Source of the DNA: Siphonodentalium dalli
Taxonomy: Eukaryota > Mollusca > Scaphopoda > Gadilida > Siphonodentaliidae
NCBI GenBank assembly: GCA_032622095.1
Contig: CP136069.1
Coordinates: forward strand, 182,083,122-182,147,121
DNA: 64,000 bases
Reading direction: 5' to 3'
This document shows, in pieces, positions 41,363 through 53,900 of this stretch (positions are counted from its first letter, which is position 1; each line of letters begins with the position of its first letter). Both the position numbers and the translations under genes were made by a program. Below the pieces are notes generated by a model. It had not been told where the DNA came from. It worked only from the letters and a program-made list of their open reading frames with translations, and did not search any database.

Positions 41363-44300
41363 GCTCAACTTTACTTTGTAAAGTTTGAGCTATTGCCATG
41401 GCTTTGTCGTCCGTCGTACGTGTGTGCGTGTGTACGTAAGGCGTCAACAATGCAGGCTACAGGTCGTACCTTTCGTCGGATCATTATGAAATTTCTCATA
41501 GCTGTTGACATCAACATTTAGACCAGAATAATTAATTTTGGGGTCATTCGGAACAAAAACATGGCCGCCAGTGGCCATATTGGATTTCAAAATTCAATCC
41601 ATTAGCACGGGCTACAGGCCGTACTGTTTGTCTGATCTTCATGAAATTTGTCATGGATGTTAATATTGACATGTAGATGGGAACGAGTAATTTTGGGGTC
41701 ATTCGGCCCAAAAACATGGCCGTCAGCAGCCATCTTGGATTTTACTCTTTGTATGACTAAATTCTTTAGCACGGGCTACAGGTCGTACTTTTAGTCTGAT
41801 CATCATAAATTTTATCAAGATTGTTAATAATGACATGTAGATGGGAACGAGTCATTTTGGGGTCATTCGGCCAAAAAACATGGCCACCAGCAGCCATCTT
41901 GTATTTTACTCTTTGTATGACTAAATCCTTTAGCACGGGCTACAGGTCGTACCTTTAGTCTGATCATCATAAAATTTGTCATGGCTGTTGAAATTGGAAT
42001 GTAGATGGGAACGAGTCATTTTGGGGTCATTCGGACAAAAAACATGGCCGCCAGCAGCCATTTTGGATTTCAAAATTTAATCCATTAGCACGGGCCACAG
42101 GTCGTACTGTTCGTCTGATCACCATGAAATTTGTCATGGATGATAATATTGACATGTAGATGGGAACGAGTAATTTTGGGGTCATTCGGCCAATAAACAT
42201 GGCCGCCAGCAGCCATCTTCGATTTTACTCTTTGTATGACTAAATTCTTTAGCACGGGCTGCAGGTCGTACCTTTAGTCTGATCATCATAAAATTTGTCA
42301 TGGATATTAACAATGACATGTAGATGGGAACGAGTAATTTTGGGGTCATTCGGCTAAAAAACATGGTCGCCAGCAGCCATCTTGGATTTTACTCTTTGTA
42401 TGACTAAATCCTTTAGCACGGGCTACAGGTCGTACCTTTAGTCTGATCATCATAAAATTTGTCATGGTTGTTGAAATTGGAATGTAGATGGGAACGAGTT
42501 ATTTTGGGGTCATTCGGACAAAAAACATGGCCGCCAGCGGCCATCTTGGATTAAAAAATTTAAGCCATTAGCACGGGCCACAGGTCGTACTGTTTGTCTG
42601 ATGATCATGAAATTTGTCATGGATGATAATATTGACATGTAGATGGGAACGAGTAATTTTGGGGTCATTCGGCCAAAAAACATGGCCGCCAGCAGCCATC
42701 TTGGATTTTACTCTTTGTATGACTAAATTCTTTAGCACGGGCTGCAGGTCGTACCTTTAGTCTGATCATCATAAAATGTGTCATGGATGTTAACAATGAC
42801 ATGTAGATGGGAACTAGTCGTTTTGGGGTCATTCGGCCAAAAAACATGGCCACCAGCAGCCATCTTGGATTTTACTCTTTGTATGACTAAATCCTTTAGC
42901 ACGGGCTACAGGTCGTACCTTTAGTCTGATCATCATAAAATTTGTCATGGTTGTTGAAATTGGAATGTAGATGGGAACGAGTTATTTTGGGGTCATTCGG
43001 ACAAAAAACATGGCCGCCAGCGGCCATATTGGATTAAAAAATTTAATCCATTAGCACGGGCCACAGGTCGTACTGTTCTTCTGATCATCATGAAATTTGT
43101 AATGGATGATAATATTGACATGTAGATGGGAACAAGTAATTTTGGGGTCATTCGGCCAAAAAACATGGCCGCCAGCAGCCATCTTGGATTTTACTCTTTG
43201 TATGACTAAATTCTTTAGCACGGGCTGCAGGTCGTACCTTTAGTCTGATCATCATAAAATGTGTCATGGATGTTAACAATGACATGTAGATGGGAACGAG
43301 TAATTTTGGGGTCATTCGGCCAAAAAACCTGGTCGCCAGCAGCCATCTTGGATTTTACTCTTTGTATGACTAAATCCTTTAGCACGGGCTACAGGTTGTA
43401 CCTTTAGCTGATTATCATGAAATTTGTCATGAATGTTAATAATGACATGTAGATGGGAACGAGTGATTTTGAGGTCATTCGGCCGAAAAACATGGCCGCC
43501 AGCAGCCATCTTGGATTTTACTCATTGTATGACTAAATCCTTTAGCATGGGCTACAGGTCGTACCTTTAGTCTGATCATCATAAAATTTGTCATGGTTGT
43601 TGAAATTGGAATGTAGATGGGAACGAGTTATTTTGGGGTCATTCGGACAAAAAACATGGCCGCCAGCGGCCATCTTGGATTTAAAAATTTAAGCCATTAG
43701 CACGGGCCACATGTTGTACTGTTTGTCTGATGATCATGAAATTTGTCATGGATGATAATATTGACATGTAGATGGGAACGAGTAATTTTGGGGTCATTCG
43801 GCCAAAAAACATGGCCGCCAGCAGCCATCTTGGATTTTACTCTTTGTATAACTAAATTCTTTAGCACGGGCTGCAGGTCGTACCTTTAGTCTGATCATCA
43901 TATAATGTGTCATGGATGTTAACAATGACATGTAGATGGGAACTAGTCATTTTGGGGTCATTCGGCCAAAAAACATGGCCGCCAGCAGCCATCTTGGATT
44001 TTACTCTTTGTATGACTAAATCCTTTAGCACGGGCTACAGGTCGTACCTTTAGTCTGATCATCATAAAATTTGTCATGGTTGTTGAAATTGGAATGTAGA
44101 TGGGAACGAGTTATTTTGGGGTCATTCGGACAAAAAACATGGCCGCCAGCGGCCATATTGGATTAAAAAATTTAATCCATTAGCACGGGCCACAGGTCGT
44201 ACTGTTCTTCTGATCATCATGAAATTTGTAATGGATGATAATATTGACATGTAGATGGGAACAAGTAATTTTGGGGTCATTCGGCCAAAAAACATGGCCG

Positions 44301-47300
44301 CCAGCAGCCATCTTGGATTTTACTCTTTGTATGACTAAATTCTTTAGCACGGGCTGCAGGTCGTACCTTTAGTCTGATCATCATAAAATTTGTCATGGAT
44401 ATTAACAATGACATGTAGATGGGAACGAGTAATTTTGGGGTCATTCGGCTAAAAAACATGGTCGCCAGCAGCCATCTTGGATTTTACTCTTTGTATGACT
44501 AAATCCTTTAGCACGGGCTACAGGTCGTACCTTTAGTCTGATCATCATAAAATTTGTCATGGTTGTTGAAATTGGAATGTAGATGGGAACGAGTTATTTT
44601 GGGGTCATTCGGACAAAAAACATGGCCGCCAGCGGCCATATTGGATTAAAAAATTTAATCCATTAGTACGGGCCACAGGTCGTACTGTTCTTCTGATCAT
44701 CATGAAATTTGTAATGGATGATAATATTGACATGTAGATGGGAACAAGTAATTTTGCGGTCATTCGGCCAAAAAACATGGCCGCCAGCAGCCATCTTGGA
44801 TTTTACTCTTTGTATGACTAAATTCTTTAGCACGGGCTGCAGGTCGTACCTTTAGTCTGATCATCATAAAATTTGTCATGAATGTTAACAATGACATGTA
44901 GATGGGAACGAGTAATTTTGGGGTCATTCGGCCAAAAAACCTGGTCGCCAGCAGCCATCTTGGATTTTACTCTTTGTATGACTAAATCCTTTAGCACGGG
45001 CTACAGGTTGTACCTTTAGCTGATTATCATGAAATTTGTCATGAATGTTAATAATGACATGTAGATGGGAACGAGTCATTTTGAGGTCATTCGTCCGAAA
45101 AACATGGCCGCCAGCAGCCATCTTGGATTTTACTCATTGTATGACTAAATCCTTTAGCATGGGCTACAGGTCGTACCTTTAGTCTGATCATCATAAAATG
45201 TGTCATGGTTGTTGAAATCGGAATGTAGATTGGAAACAAGTCATTTTGGGGTCATTCGGACAAAAAACATGGCCGCCAGCGGCCATCTTGGATTAAAAAA
45301 TTTAATCCATTAGCACGGGCCACAGGTCGTACTGTTCGTCTGATGATCATGAAATTTGTCATGGATGATAATATTGACATGTAGATGGGAACGAGTAATT
45401 TTGGGGTCATTCGGCCAATAAACATGGCCGCCAGCAGCCATCTTCGATTTTACTCTTTGTATGACTAAATTCTTTAGCACGGGCTGCAGGTCGTACCTTT
45501 AGTCTGATCATCATAAAATTTGTCATGGATATTAACAATGACATGTAGATGGGAACGAGTAATTTTGGGGTCATTCGGCTAAAAAACATGGTCGCCAGCA
45601 GCCATCTTGGATTTTACTCTTTGTATGACTAAATCCTTTAGCACGGGCTACAGGTCGTACCTTTAGTCTGATCATCATAAAATTTGTCATGGTTGTTGAA
45701 ATTGGAATGTAGATGGGAACGAGTTATTTTGGGGTCATTCGGACAAAAAACATGGCCGCCAGCGGCCATCTTGGATTAAAAAATTTAAGCCATTAGCACG
45801 GGCCACAGGTCGTACTGTTTGTCTGATGATCATGAAATTTGTCATGGATGATAATATTGACATGTAGATGGGAACGAGTAATTTTGGGGTCATTCGGCCA
45901 AAAAACATGGCCGCCAGCAGCCATCTTGGATTTTACTCTTTGTATAACTAAATTCTTTAGCACGGGCTGCAGGTCGTACCTTTAGTCTGATCATCATAAA
46001 ATGTGTCATGGATGTTAACAATGACATGTAGATGGGAACTAGTCATTTTGGGGTCATTCGGCCAAAAAACATGGCCGCCAGCAGCCATCTTGGATTTTAC
46101 TCTTTGTATGACTAAATCCTTTAGCACGGGCTACAGGTCGTACCTTTAGTCTGATCATCATAAAATTTGTCATGGTTGTTGAAATTGGAATGTAGATGGG
46201 AACGAGTTATTTTGGGGTCATTCGGACAAAAAACATGGCCGCCAGCGGCCATATTGGATTAAAAAATTTAATCCATTAGCACGGGCCACAGGTCGTACTG
46301 TTCTTCTGATCATCATGAAATTTGTAATGGATGATAATATTGACATGTAGATGGGAACAAGTAATTTTGGGGTCATTCGGCCAAAAAACATGGCCGCCAG
46401 CAGCCATCTTGGATTTTACTCTTTGTATGACTAAATTCTTTAGCACGGGCTGCAGGTCGTACCTTTAGTCTCATCATCATAAAATGTGTCATGGATGTTA
46501 ACAATGACATGTAGATGGGAACGAGTAATTTTGGGGTCATTCGGCCAAAAAACCTGGTCGCCAGCAGCCATCTTGGATTTTACTCTTTGTATGACTAAAT
46601 CCTTTAGCACGGGCTACAGGTTGTACCTTTAGCTGATTATCATGAAATTTGTCATGAATGTTAATAATGACATGTAGATGGGAACGAGTCATTTTGAGGT
46701 CATTCGGCCGAAAAACATGGCCGCCAGCAGCCATCTTGGATTTTACTCATTGTATGACTAAATCCTTTAGCATGGGCTACAGGTCGTACCTTTAGTCTGA
46801 TCATCATAAAATGTGTCATGGTTGTTGAAATTGGAATGTAGATTGGAAACAAGTCATTTTGAGGTCATTCGGCCCAAAAACATGGCCGCCAGCAGCCATC
46901 TTGGATTTTACTCTTTGTATGACTAAATTCTTTAGCATGGGCTACAGGTCGTACCTTTAGTCTGATCATCATAAAATTTGTCATGGATGTTAACGATGAC
47001 ATGTAGATGGGAACGACTCATTTTGGGGTCAATCGGATGAAAACATGGCCGCCAGCAGCCATCTTGGATTTTACTCTTTGTATGACTAAATTCTTTAGCA
47101 CGGGCTACATGTCATACCTTTAGTCTGATCATCATAAAATTTGTCATGAATGTTAATAATGACATGTAGATGGGAACGAGTCATTTTGGGATCATTCGGC
47201 CAAAAAACATGGCCGCCAGCAGCCATCTTGGATTTTACTCTTTGTATGACTAAATTCTTTAGCATGGGCTACAGGTCGTACCTTTAGTCTGATCGTCATA

Positions 47301-47527
47301 AAATTTGTCATGGATGTTAACGATGACATGTAGATGGGAACGACTCATTTTGTGGTCATTCGGCCGAAAACAAGGCCGCCAGCAGCCATCTTAGATTTTA
47401 CTTTTCTCTTCATGTCTATAAACATGTATTAGATATTCAACTTTCCACATTCCTAATGGCTCCATTGACTGTAATACATTAAATTATTCCCTTTCCAAGT
47501 TGAGCTACAGTGTCATTGACACTTTCA
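41363..47527 (+). mobile_element. 6.2-kb satellite-bearing element, Helentron/pearl-like
   Basis: It begins GCTCAACTTTACTTTGTAAA (a hairpin with AAGTTTGAGC) and GTCCGTCGTACGTGTGTGC, and ends AAGTTGAGCTACAGTGTCA with a small AGTGTCATTGACACT hairpin near 47509-47523. TTA is present at both junctions (41360-41362, 47528-47530). The body is an array of ~153-166-bp monomers. Subterminal inverted repeats, a 3' hairpin, and a core of ~160-bp tandem repeats are what has been described for Helentron-derived 'pearl' elements of bivalves. Membership is inference. Confidence 0.6.
41570..47400. repeat. ~161-bp satellite with 1,612-bp higher-order repeat
   Basis: Monomers contain GCACGGGCTACAGGTCGTAC, TTTAGTCTGATCATCATAAA, GACATGTAGATGGGAACGAG and CATGGCCGCCAGCAGCCATC. 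Monomer starts are 153-166 bp apart, and a three-monomer pattern recurs at 483 bp. The same variants return every ~1,612 bp (42182, 43794, 45407 and 43312, 44924, 46537), so roughly ten monomers form a higher-order unit present about three times. Short open frames in it are by-products of the repeat. Confidence 0.9.
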
Positions 47528-47677
47528 TTATTTGGATACTAATGATGATATTCCATTGCATATGTCTTGATTCAGATTATCTATTTGCGTTGAGACATCT
47601 TTACGAATATCACAACAGTCATTGTTATTTGGATACTAATGACGATATTCCATTGCATATGTCTTGATTCAGATTAT
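47528..47677. repeat. Tandem copies of the receptor gene's last codons, right block
   Basis: A 97-bp unit repeats from 47581 to 47678 and into the functional terminal exon. Each unit includes the last ~17 codons, the stop and ~45 bp beyond. It was originally continuous with 41185-41360. Confidence 0.85.
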
Positions 47678-47977
47678 CTATTTGCGTTGAGACATCTTTA
47701 CGAATATCACAACAGTCATTGTTATTTGGACAATAAGGAAGAAAACAAAGAACACTCTGTCGATTAATGTTGCCAATGTTCTCCAGTCGCGATCACGTGT
47801 CTGTGGCACCCTCGATTTTGTCAGCCCTTTCGTTGTTTCGTCAGAGTGTTCGGCTGGTAGACGTCCCATCACATTATTGAAATTATACATCCAGTTGGAT
47901 TCAGTGGGCATCTCCAAAGGATCTGAGTTTGGTTCTCTCAGTGATAAATCTGGCTGTCGATCAGAATTATTGTTGTC
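47678..47977 (-). CDS. Receptor terminal exon: M3-M4 loop, M4, stop
   Basis: 99 codons plus stop after acceptor TTTTATAG. It starts DNNNSDRQPDLSLREPNSD, includes DRDWRTLATLIDRVFFVFF and QITMTVVIFVKMSQRK, and stops at TAG 47680-47678. The last part is tandemly repeated just downstream. Confidence 0.9.
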   Translation of the reverse strand, partial: DNNNSDRQPDLSLREPNSDPLEMPTESNWMYNFNNVMGRLPAEHSDETTKGLTKSRVPQTRDRDWRTLATLIDRVFFVFFLIVQITMTVVIFVKMSQRK

Positions 47978-50900
47978 CTATAAAAAAAGAGATAATTTAT
48001 TTCATAAAATTACCCAAGTGGAAAATATGTCAATTTAACCGCAAATGCCCTGACATGGTACACGATAAGTACATATATATAACCTCATTAGTACATATAT
48101 ATAACCTCATTAGTACATATATTTAACCTCATTAGTATATATATATAACCTCATTAGCCAAGTCATGGTCAGTTGGACAAGTCAAAATCAAAGTGAAACT
48201 TTCTCAACATTTTAAATGCTGTTTGACTGTCAAAAAGTTTTATTCTGACTGGCAATACCTTTATGAATATAGAATTTTGTTAAATTCAATCTTGCATGAC
48301 ATGAAATACCATGTGGAAACAATTAACAAAATGTTGAGATCAATCTTTATCGCCTGTAGATTAATTTTAATTTCAATTAATCCAAATTTGCTAAAGCTAT
48401 TGTTAGGAAAGCCTGTATGAGAAATGCCTGTCCTTAAAATTTCTGCGATCATCTGAAATGTGTGCACAAGTGGATAACTACAGTAATTATAAGCAAGGGT
48501 GGATATAGTTTGTCTGACATTTGCATAATGAGGTCCACTGAGGGTGAATTTGGTGATGCTATTCCCGTACAGTGGGCTAGCATCACCAAATTCACCATCT
48601 GTGAGACCTGGGATCAGATTGAAGTTCCCCAGTTGAAGTTGGTGATGTTCACCCATTAGTCACCGCGATTATGCATTTTATCGTCTGCAAATTGGGGATA
48701 TAGAAACTGAACAGACAAAAGGGAAAACAGAACTCAAAATAATGTTAATTTGAGACTTCCCAGAAGATGAGGCCTAAGCAGAATGAGGTCCCCAGAGGGT
48801 GAAGTTAATTAGTGATGATAGTATGCCATGCTGGATAGTGTCACTAAATTCCTCTGTGGACCTCATTCAGGAAACGTCAGACAAACTATATTCAGACTTG
48901 CTTATAAGATTCTGGTTCTGGCCTTGTGATTCGATGCGATTTGGAATCTTTCATCTGATGAGGCCAAAGAAAATTAAATGTCTGCTTTGGGTTATAAGCC
49001 GAAAAAACTAGGGTCGGTAGGTAGGCTTAAAATTTTATTTTTTTAATTATTTTTTTTGGACATATTCTTATGACTTTTCATTGTGCGTATTTTACTCAGC
49101 AAGATTGACATAAAACTACTTTTGATTAATTTTGTATAAAGTTTAATATTATAAACAATACTTGTACTTAGCAATCAACCTATTCTAAGATGCTTAAATG
49201 TGTTTTTTTGTGTTTTATGAAATTTTTGGACTAAAAATTTAAATAGATTTTCTTGAAAACCATGAAAAAAACTTTAGGGTAGGGGGTTTTAAATAGGGTC
49301 GGTAGGGAAACTCAAACCACAAATATTTTTTTCTTTGGCCTGAGATTCGATTTGAAATTGGCCGTCTTGATTCAAATCTTTAGCACCAGTTGCATTCTTA
49401 TTACATCAACTGACCCACCAATATGGTTGGAAATTTCAACTGATCAGCATAACAGTCTGACATTTTGAATCCAAGTGTGAAAACATTTTAACCCTTTACC
49501 CAACAAAGCGGCCAAAAACGCCCAAATAAAGCTTCAACAGCCTAAAATATCTTCGGTCTGTCTCAATAACACCATACAAATATGGATATCATTGGAACCG
49601 GTTCATTGACCACATTGTGATGGTTACAGTTATGCCCCGTGCCAATGCATTCTCTTATATATGCGAGTCGACCATAGGTCGCCTCGCATATATAAGAGAA
49701 TGCATTGGCCTAAAAAAAATCTTTTTTAACACTTTTTACCATTTTTTCTTACATTCTTTAACAATTTTATAATTTTTTCTTAGATTTTTTAACATTTTTT
49801 ATAATATTTTTCTACATTCTTTGACAATTTTATCATTTTTAATATGTGTTAAGCCAATGCATTCTCTTATATATGCGAGGCGACCTATGGTCGACTCGCA
49901 TATATAAGAGAATGCATTGGCACAGGGCCGTTCTGTTGGGTAAAGGGTTAATGTATGATGAATTGACTAATCCCCCAGCCGCCACGTCCCTGGAATAACA
50001 AGTAAAACTACCTGACTATTGATGTGTCTCTTCATCCATACCGGAGTTTCTCTCTTCCATTGGAAGTGGATGTGGATAACCAGCACAGTAACAATGCAAG
50101 ACACCGACACTAACGCCAGATTGCAAGTAAAATATATTGCTGCAAAAATAAAGTTACAATGATAGTGACTCGTTTGATTTCTTCTATTAGTTTCTCTCTC
50201 TCTCTGCGTGAGCAAGACTTACAACAACTCCATAAATTGTATGTAACACTAGTTTTATGATCCTCTGTTATTAATAACATTGAGAAATATATGTTATCCA
50301 CATATAAACTGAAGAATAATTATAAAGAGTGTTATTGTCTTGAAACTGACATGGCTCATTCGAACTTCTAAATTTTTTGGACATAATTTCGGAAGGGGGT
50401 ATAAGATAGGTTGATAAATACAAGATATAGTGATATACCGGCTACATATGCTCTGAACAATACTTTCTAATGTCAGAACTGTTTTCCAGCTGTATTCAAT
50501 TTTCACACAGAAATGAAACATGATGAGGACTAGACTATCAAGGAATGGTCTTTATTGTTCCACAAAGAAAGTTCGGGACCCAAACATTTCTATCAAATTC
50601 AATCACTAAAGTAAACTTTATGTGGCTGTATAACAATGTTTAGCGTATTTATGTGGCTGTATAACAATGTTTAGCGTATTTATGTGGCTGTATAACAATG
50701 TTTAGCGTATTTATCAACCTAACAAAATCTGCTGTCCCATAGTTTAAAGTCATGTGAAACACTCCGGTAGGGTGATCAAATAGAAATGGAGAATAATCCT
50801 GCTCAAAGTAGTTATTTGTACGATTATTAACAAAAATTTACAGCACACACATCGTCATTCTTATATATTAGTTAAATGCAATGACTCTCAATGGCGAAAT

Positions 50901-53900
50901 CATTTGCTTTAGTTTATCGCCAACTGTTGCGTCCCGAATCGATATGTAAATCTATGGAGTGGTATGGTAGCTTTCTTCGAGATTTTCGGCGATGTTAGTA
51001 GAATGGTACATTCCCACAGTTGTCATATAGCACCTGAGTACTAACTTATCAGTTGCACGCACCCGAACAAGTCCATAATATGTCTTTAATGCGTGGAAAA
51101 CTAAGTCAGAAGAAAAATAAATTTCTAATGACATTGACAGCAACTTCTATCGACTGATCTTCGCGACTCAGACTGAGTTTTGCAATAAGAACAAAATCGA
51201 TCTATTTTACATGTTATTGTTGATGATATTCTCCATAGGGAGACTCGTATATATAAGAGAACTAGCAGGGTTACCCGGCGTTGCCCAGGTTAAAGTGATG
51301 TGAAACCATCTGCATGGTGTAGATATCTGGTCGGAATAGAGAATACTCTTGCTCAATACATGTATTCTCATAAAATGTATGCCCAAATAGCATCACAAAA
51401 CATGATTCTTACACATGAAATATAAGTAGTGGCTCACCTAGTCGGATCGGAGTGATTGTCATTTTGTTTATCGCGATTAATCATTCACACCAATAAAGAA
51501 GTATTTATTTATTTACATCTGTACCTATACTTCAGATGTCATATATATATATATTTTTTAATCGTATACAGTCAATGAGGTTGGAATTGACGTTTCTTTT
51601 TGTTTTTGTTTTTATTTTTATTGTGATCAAACATGAACATCATAAACACATTAGTTCGCAAAAATAAAAGACGACAATTGGTTTTTATTAAATAGATATG
51701 TATCAATCAATCTATTGGGTTAGACTAAGATTGTGAGGACACCTGGTTGTCACATCTCCTTGAACATACAGATGTTTTAAAGAAATGTGCAGGTGCTCCT
51801 CTGTTCATGGTGGTATATACTGGCTAATTATTCTCAGTTTAAAACAAAAGTTGCCATGCAGGTATATCAGCTACATGTGCCACACATAGCGCGATTTTCA
51901 GTTTTTTATGTTAGGCGATGAGTCTAACAATGAAAGAAACTGACTATTTTCTTTTATGTCAGAAGAAACTATACTTGACTGCAGACTGTGACAACTATTT
52001 TTGAACAGGCCTTCTATACATTTCCATATATCTCATGACAAATTGTTTCCTTTTATGTGGAAAATATATTGAATGGGACAGACTCAATTATATTATAATA
52101 TATACATGAGCCATTATAATATGCAATCCTCTGACAGTTCAAGGTCAATCATTTTGCAAGAATATATGTATCTCAGACTATCTCTTAAATAGAATATATA
52201 TATATATATATATAAGTATACTTTTCATGCTTTCTGCTATGTGTCTGTTTTGCTAGCTCATTATATGAATGCCCTGATTTCCATCTCCATATAAATATGA
52301 GAGTTGAGAAGATATAATTGTTCAAGTTACTTAATTCTGTCACCATTGGTCGAGATTTTGAAATTTGAACGCCAAAATCTCCTTAGAATGATATGGAGAT
52401 GGCCTGGGAGATGACTATATAACGTTGGTGGATATCGGCAAATAGAACAATGCTAGTGCATCTCCTCTCGCCATCCATGACCCAAACGGCACCGGATGTG
52501 ATTTAATTAATCGCACCATTAGAGAGGAACGTGTATGAATTTGGTGGAAATTAGTGCTTAATATATTTGTGTCAGCTTTGTAGCAACCCCCCCCCCCCCC
52601 ACATGCATGACTTGAACGACGCCACTTTTGACATATTTAAACCACGTCCATTAGACTCATGCATGCATGATATAATGGAGATGATTATATATAAGTTTGG
52701 TGGTAATCGGGAACTAAATAAATTTGTATCATAGTTATTACCCCCCCCCCTTCCCCATCTGTCACCAAACGGCACAAATTTGGCATCTTTAAATCACACG
52801 ATTATATTTCTTATCGTGGAAAAGAATAATACATCAATTTGGTGGAAATCTGCGCTAATAATATTTTTTTAATCAATTGTTGGTGCCCCTCTCCCCGGTG
52901 TACCCCTGAGTCGAACGGCGCCATATCATGGAGGTGATTATAAGTTTGGTGGAAATCGGCGACAAAACTATTTCATCATATTTTTTTTTGCTGCCCCGTT
53001 TTGCCCCTGACACCAATAGCGTCACTTTAGAACATTTTAACCATTATCTTCCTCGTAAAAAGTTACCCCTGTTATACCACCTTGGTGCCATATCGATTGT
53101 ACCCGGTGAAGTTATATATAGAACATAGACAGACAGATATTCGCAAATATGTCTATAGGCACCACATTTGGCGTTTTTTACACGCATGATTTGATTTCTG
53201 GTATCATTGGCACTAAACATATTTTTATCAGTTTTGGTAACCCTCCCCTCCCTATTTCTGACTCAAACGGTGCCACTTTTGACATCTTTAAACCACACAC
53301 AGACTCATTATGGGGATGAATACATATAAAATTGGTGAAAATTGGCGAGTATATAAATTCGTATCAAATTTAGTGCCCCAATATATCTCACCCAAAACAG
53401 CACCAATTTCATGTATTTAAACTACACCATTATATTTCTCGTATCACGGAGAATAATATTTATCAATCTGGTGGAAATCGGCGCTAAACATATTGTTTAT
53501 CAATTATGATGTCCTTCTCACTCTATATGCATCCCTGACTCGAATGGCCCCACTTTTGACATCTTTAAACCACACAATTAGACTCCCGATATCATTTATA
53601 ACTTTGGTGCTAATTGGCCTCTAAACAAGTTTTTATCAAATTTAGTGCCCCCCCCCCGTCTCTCACCCAAACAGCACCAATTTGCCATCTTTAAATCGCA
53701 CGATTAGATTCCTCGTATCATGGATAAGAATGTGTATCAATTTGGTGGAAATCGGCGCAAAAAATATTCTGTATCAATTGTGGTGACCCCTCTCCCCTTC
53801 AATCCACTCCGGTATCGAATGACACAACGTTTGACAGCTTTAAACCACACCATTAGACTCCTCATACCATGGGGATGGTTATATATAGGTTTGGCGGAAA

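Noticed and set aside
42182-46734. Repeated 60-65-codon frames with MTPKLLVPIYMSLL-type text
   Set aside because: They are translations of the satellite monomer, out of phase with any conserved protein, and recur with the repeat period.
48955-48985. CTGATGAGGCC as a possible hammerhead
   Set aside because: No GAAA placed after a pairing helix II and no helix III; core incomplete.
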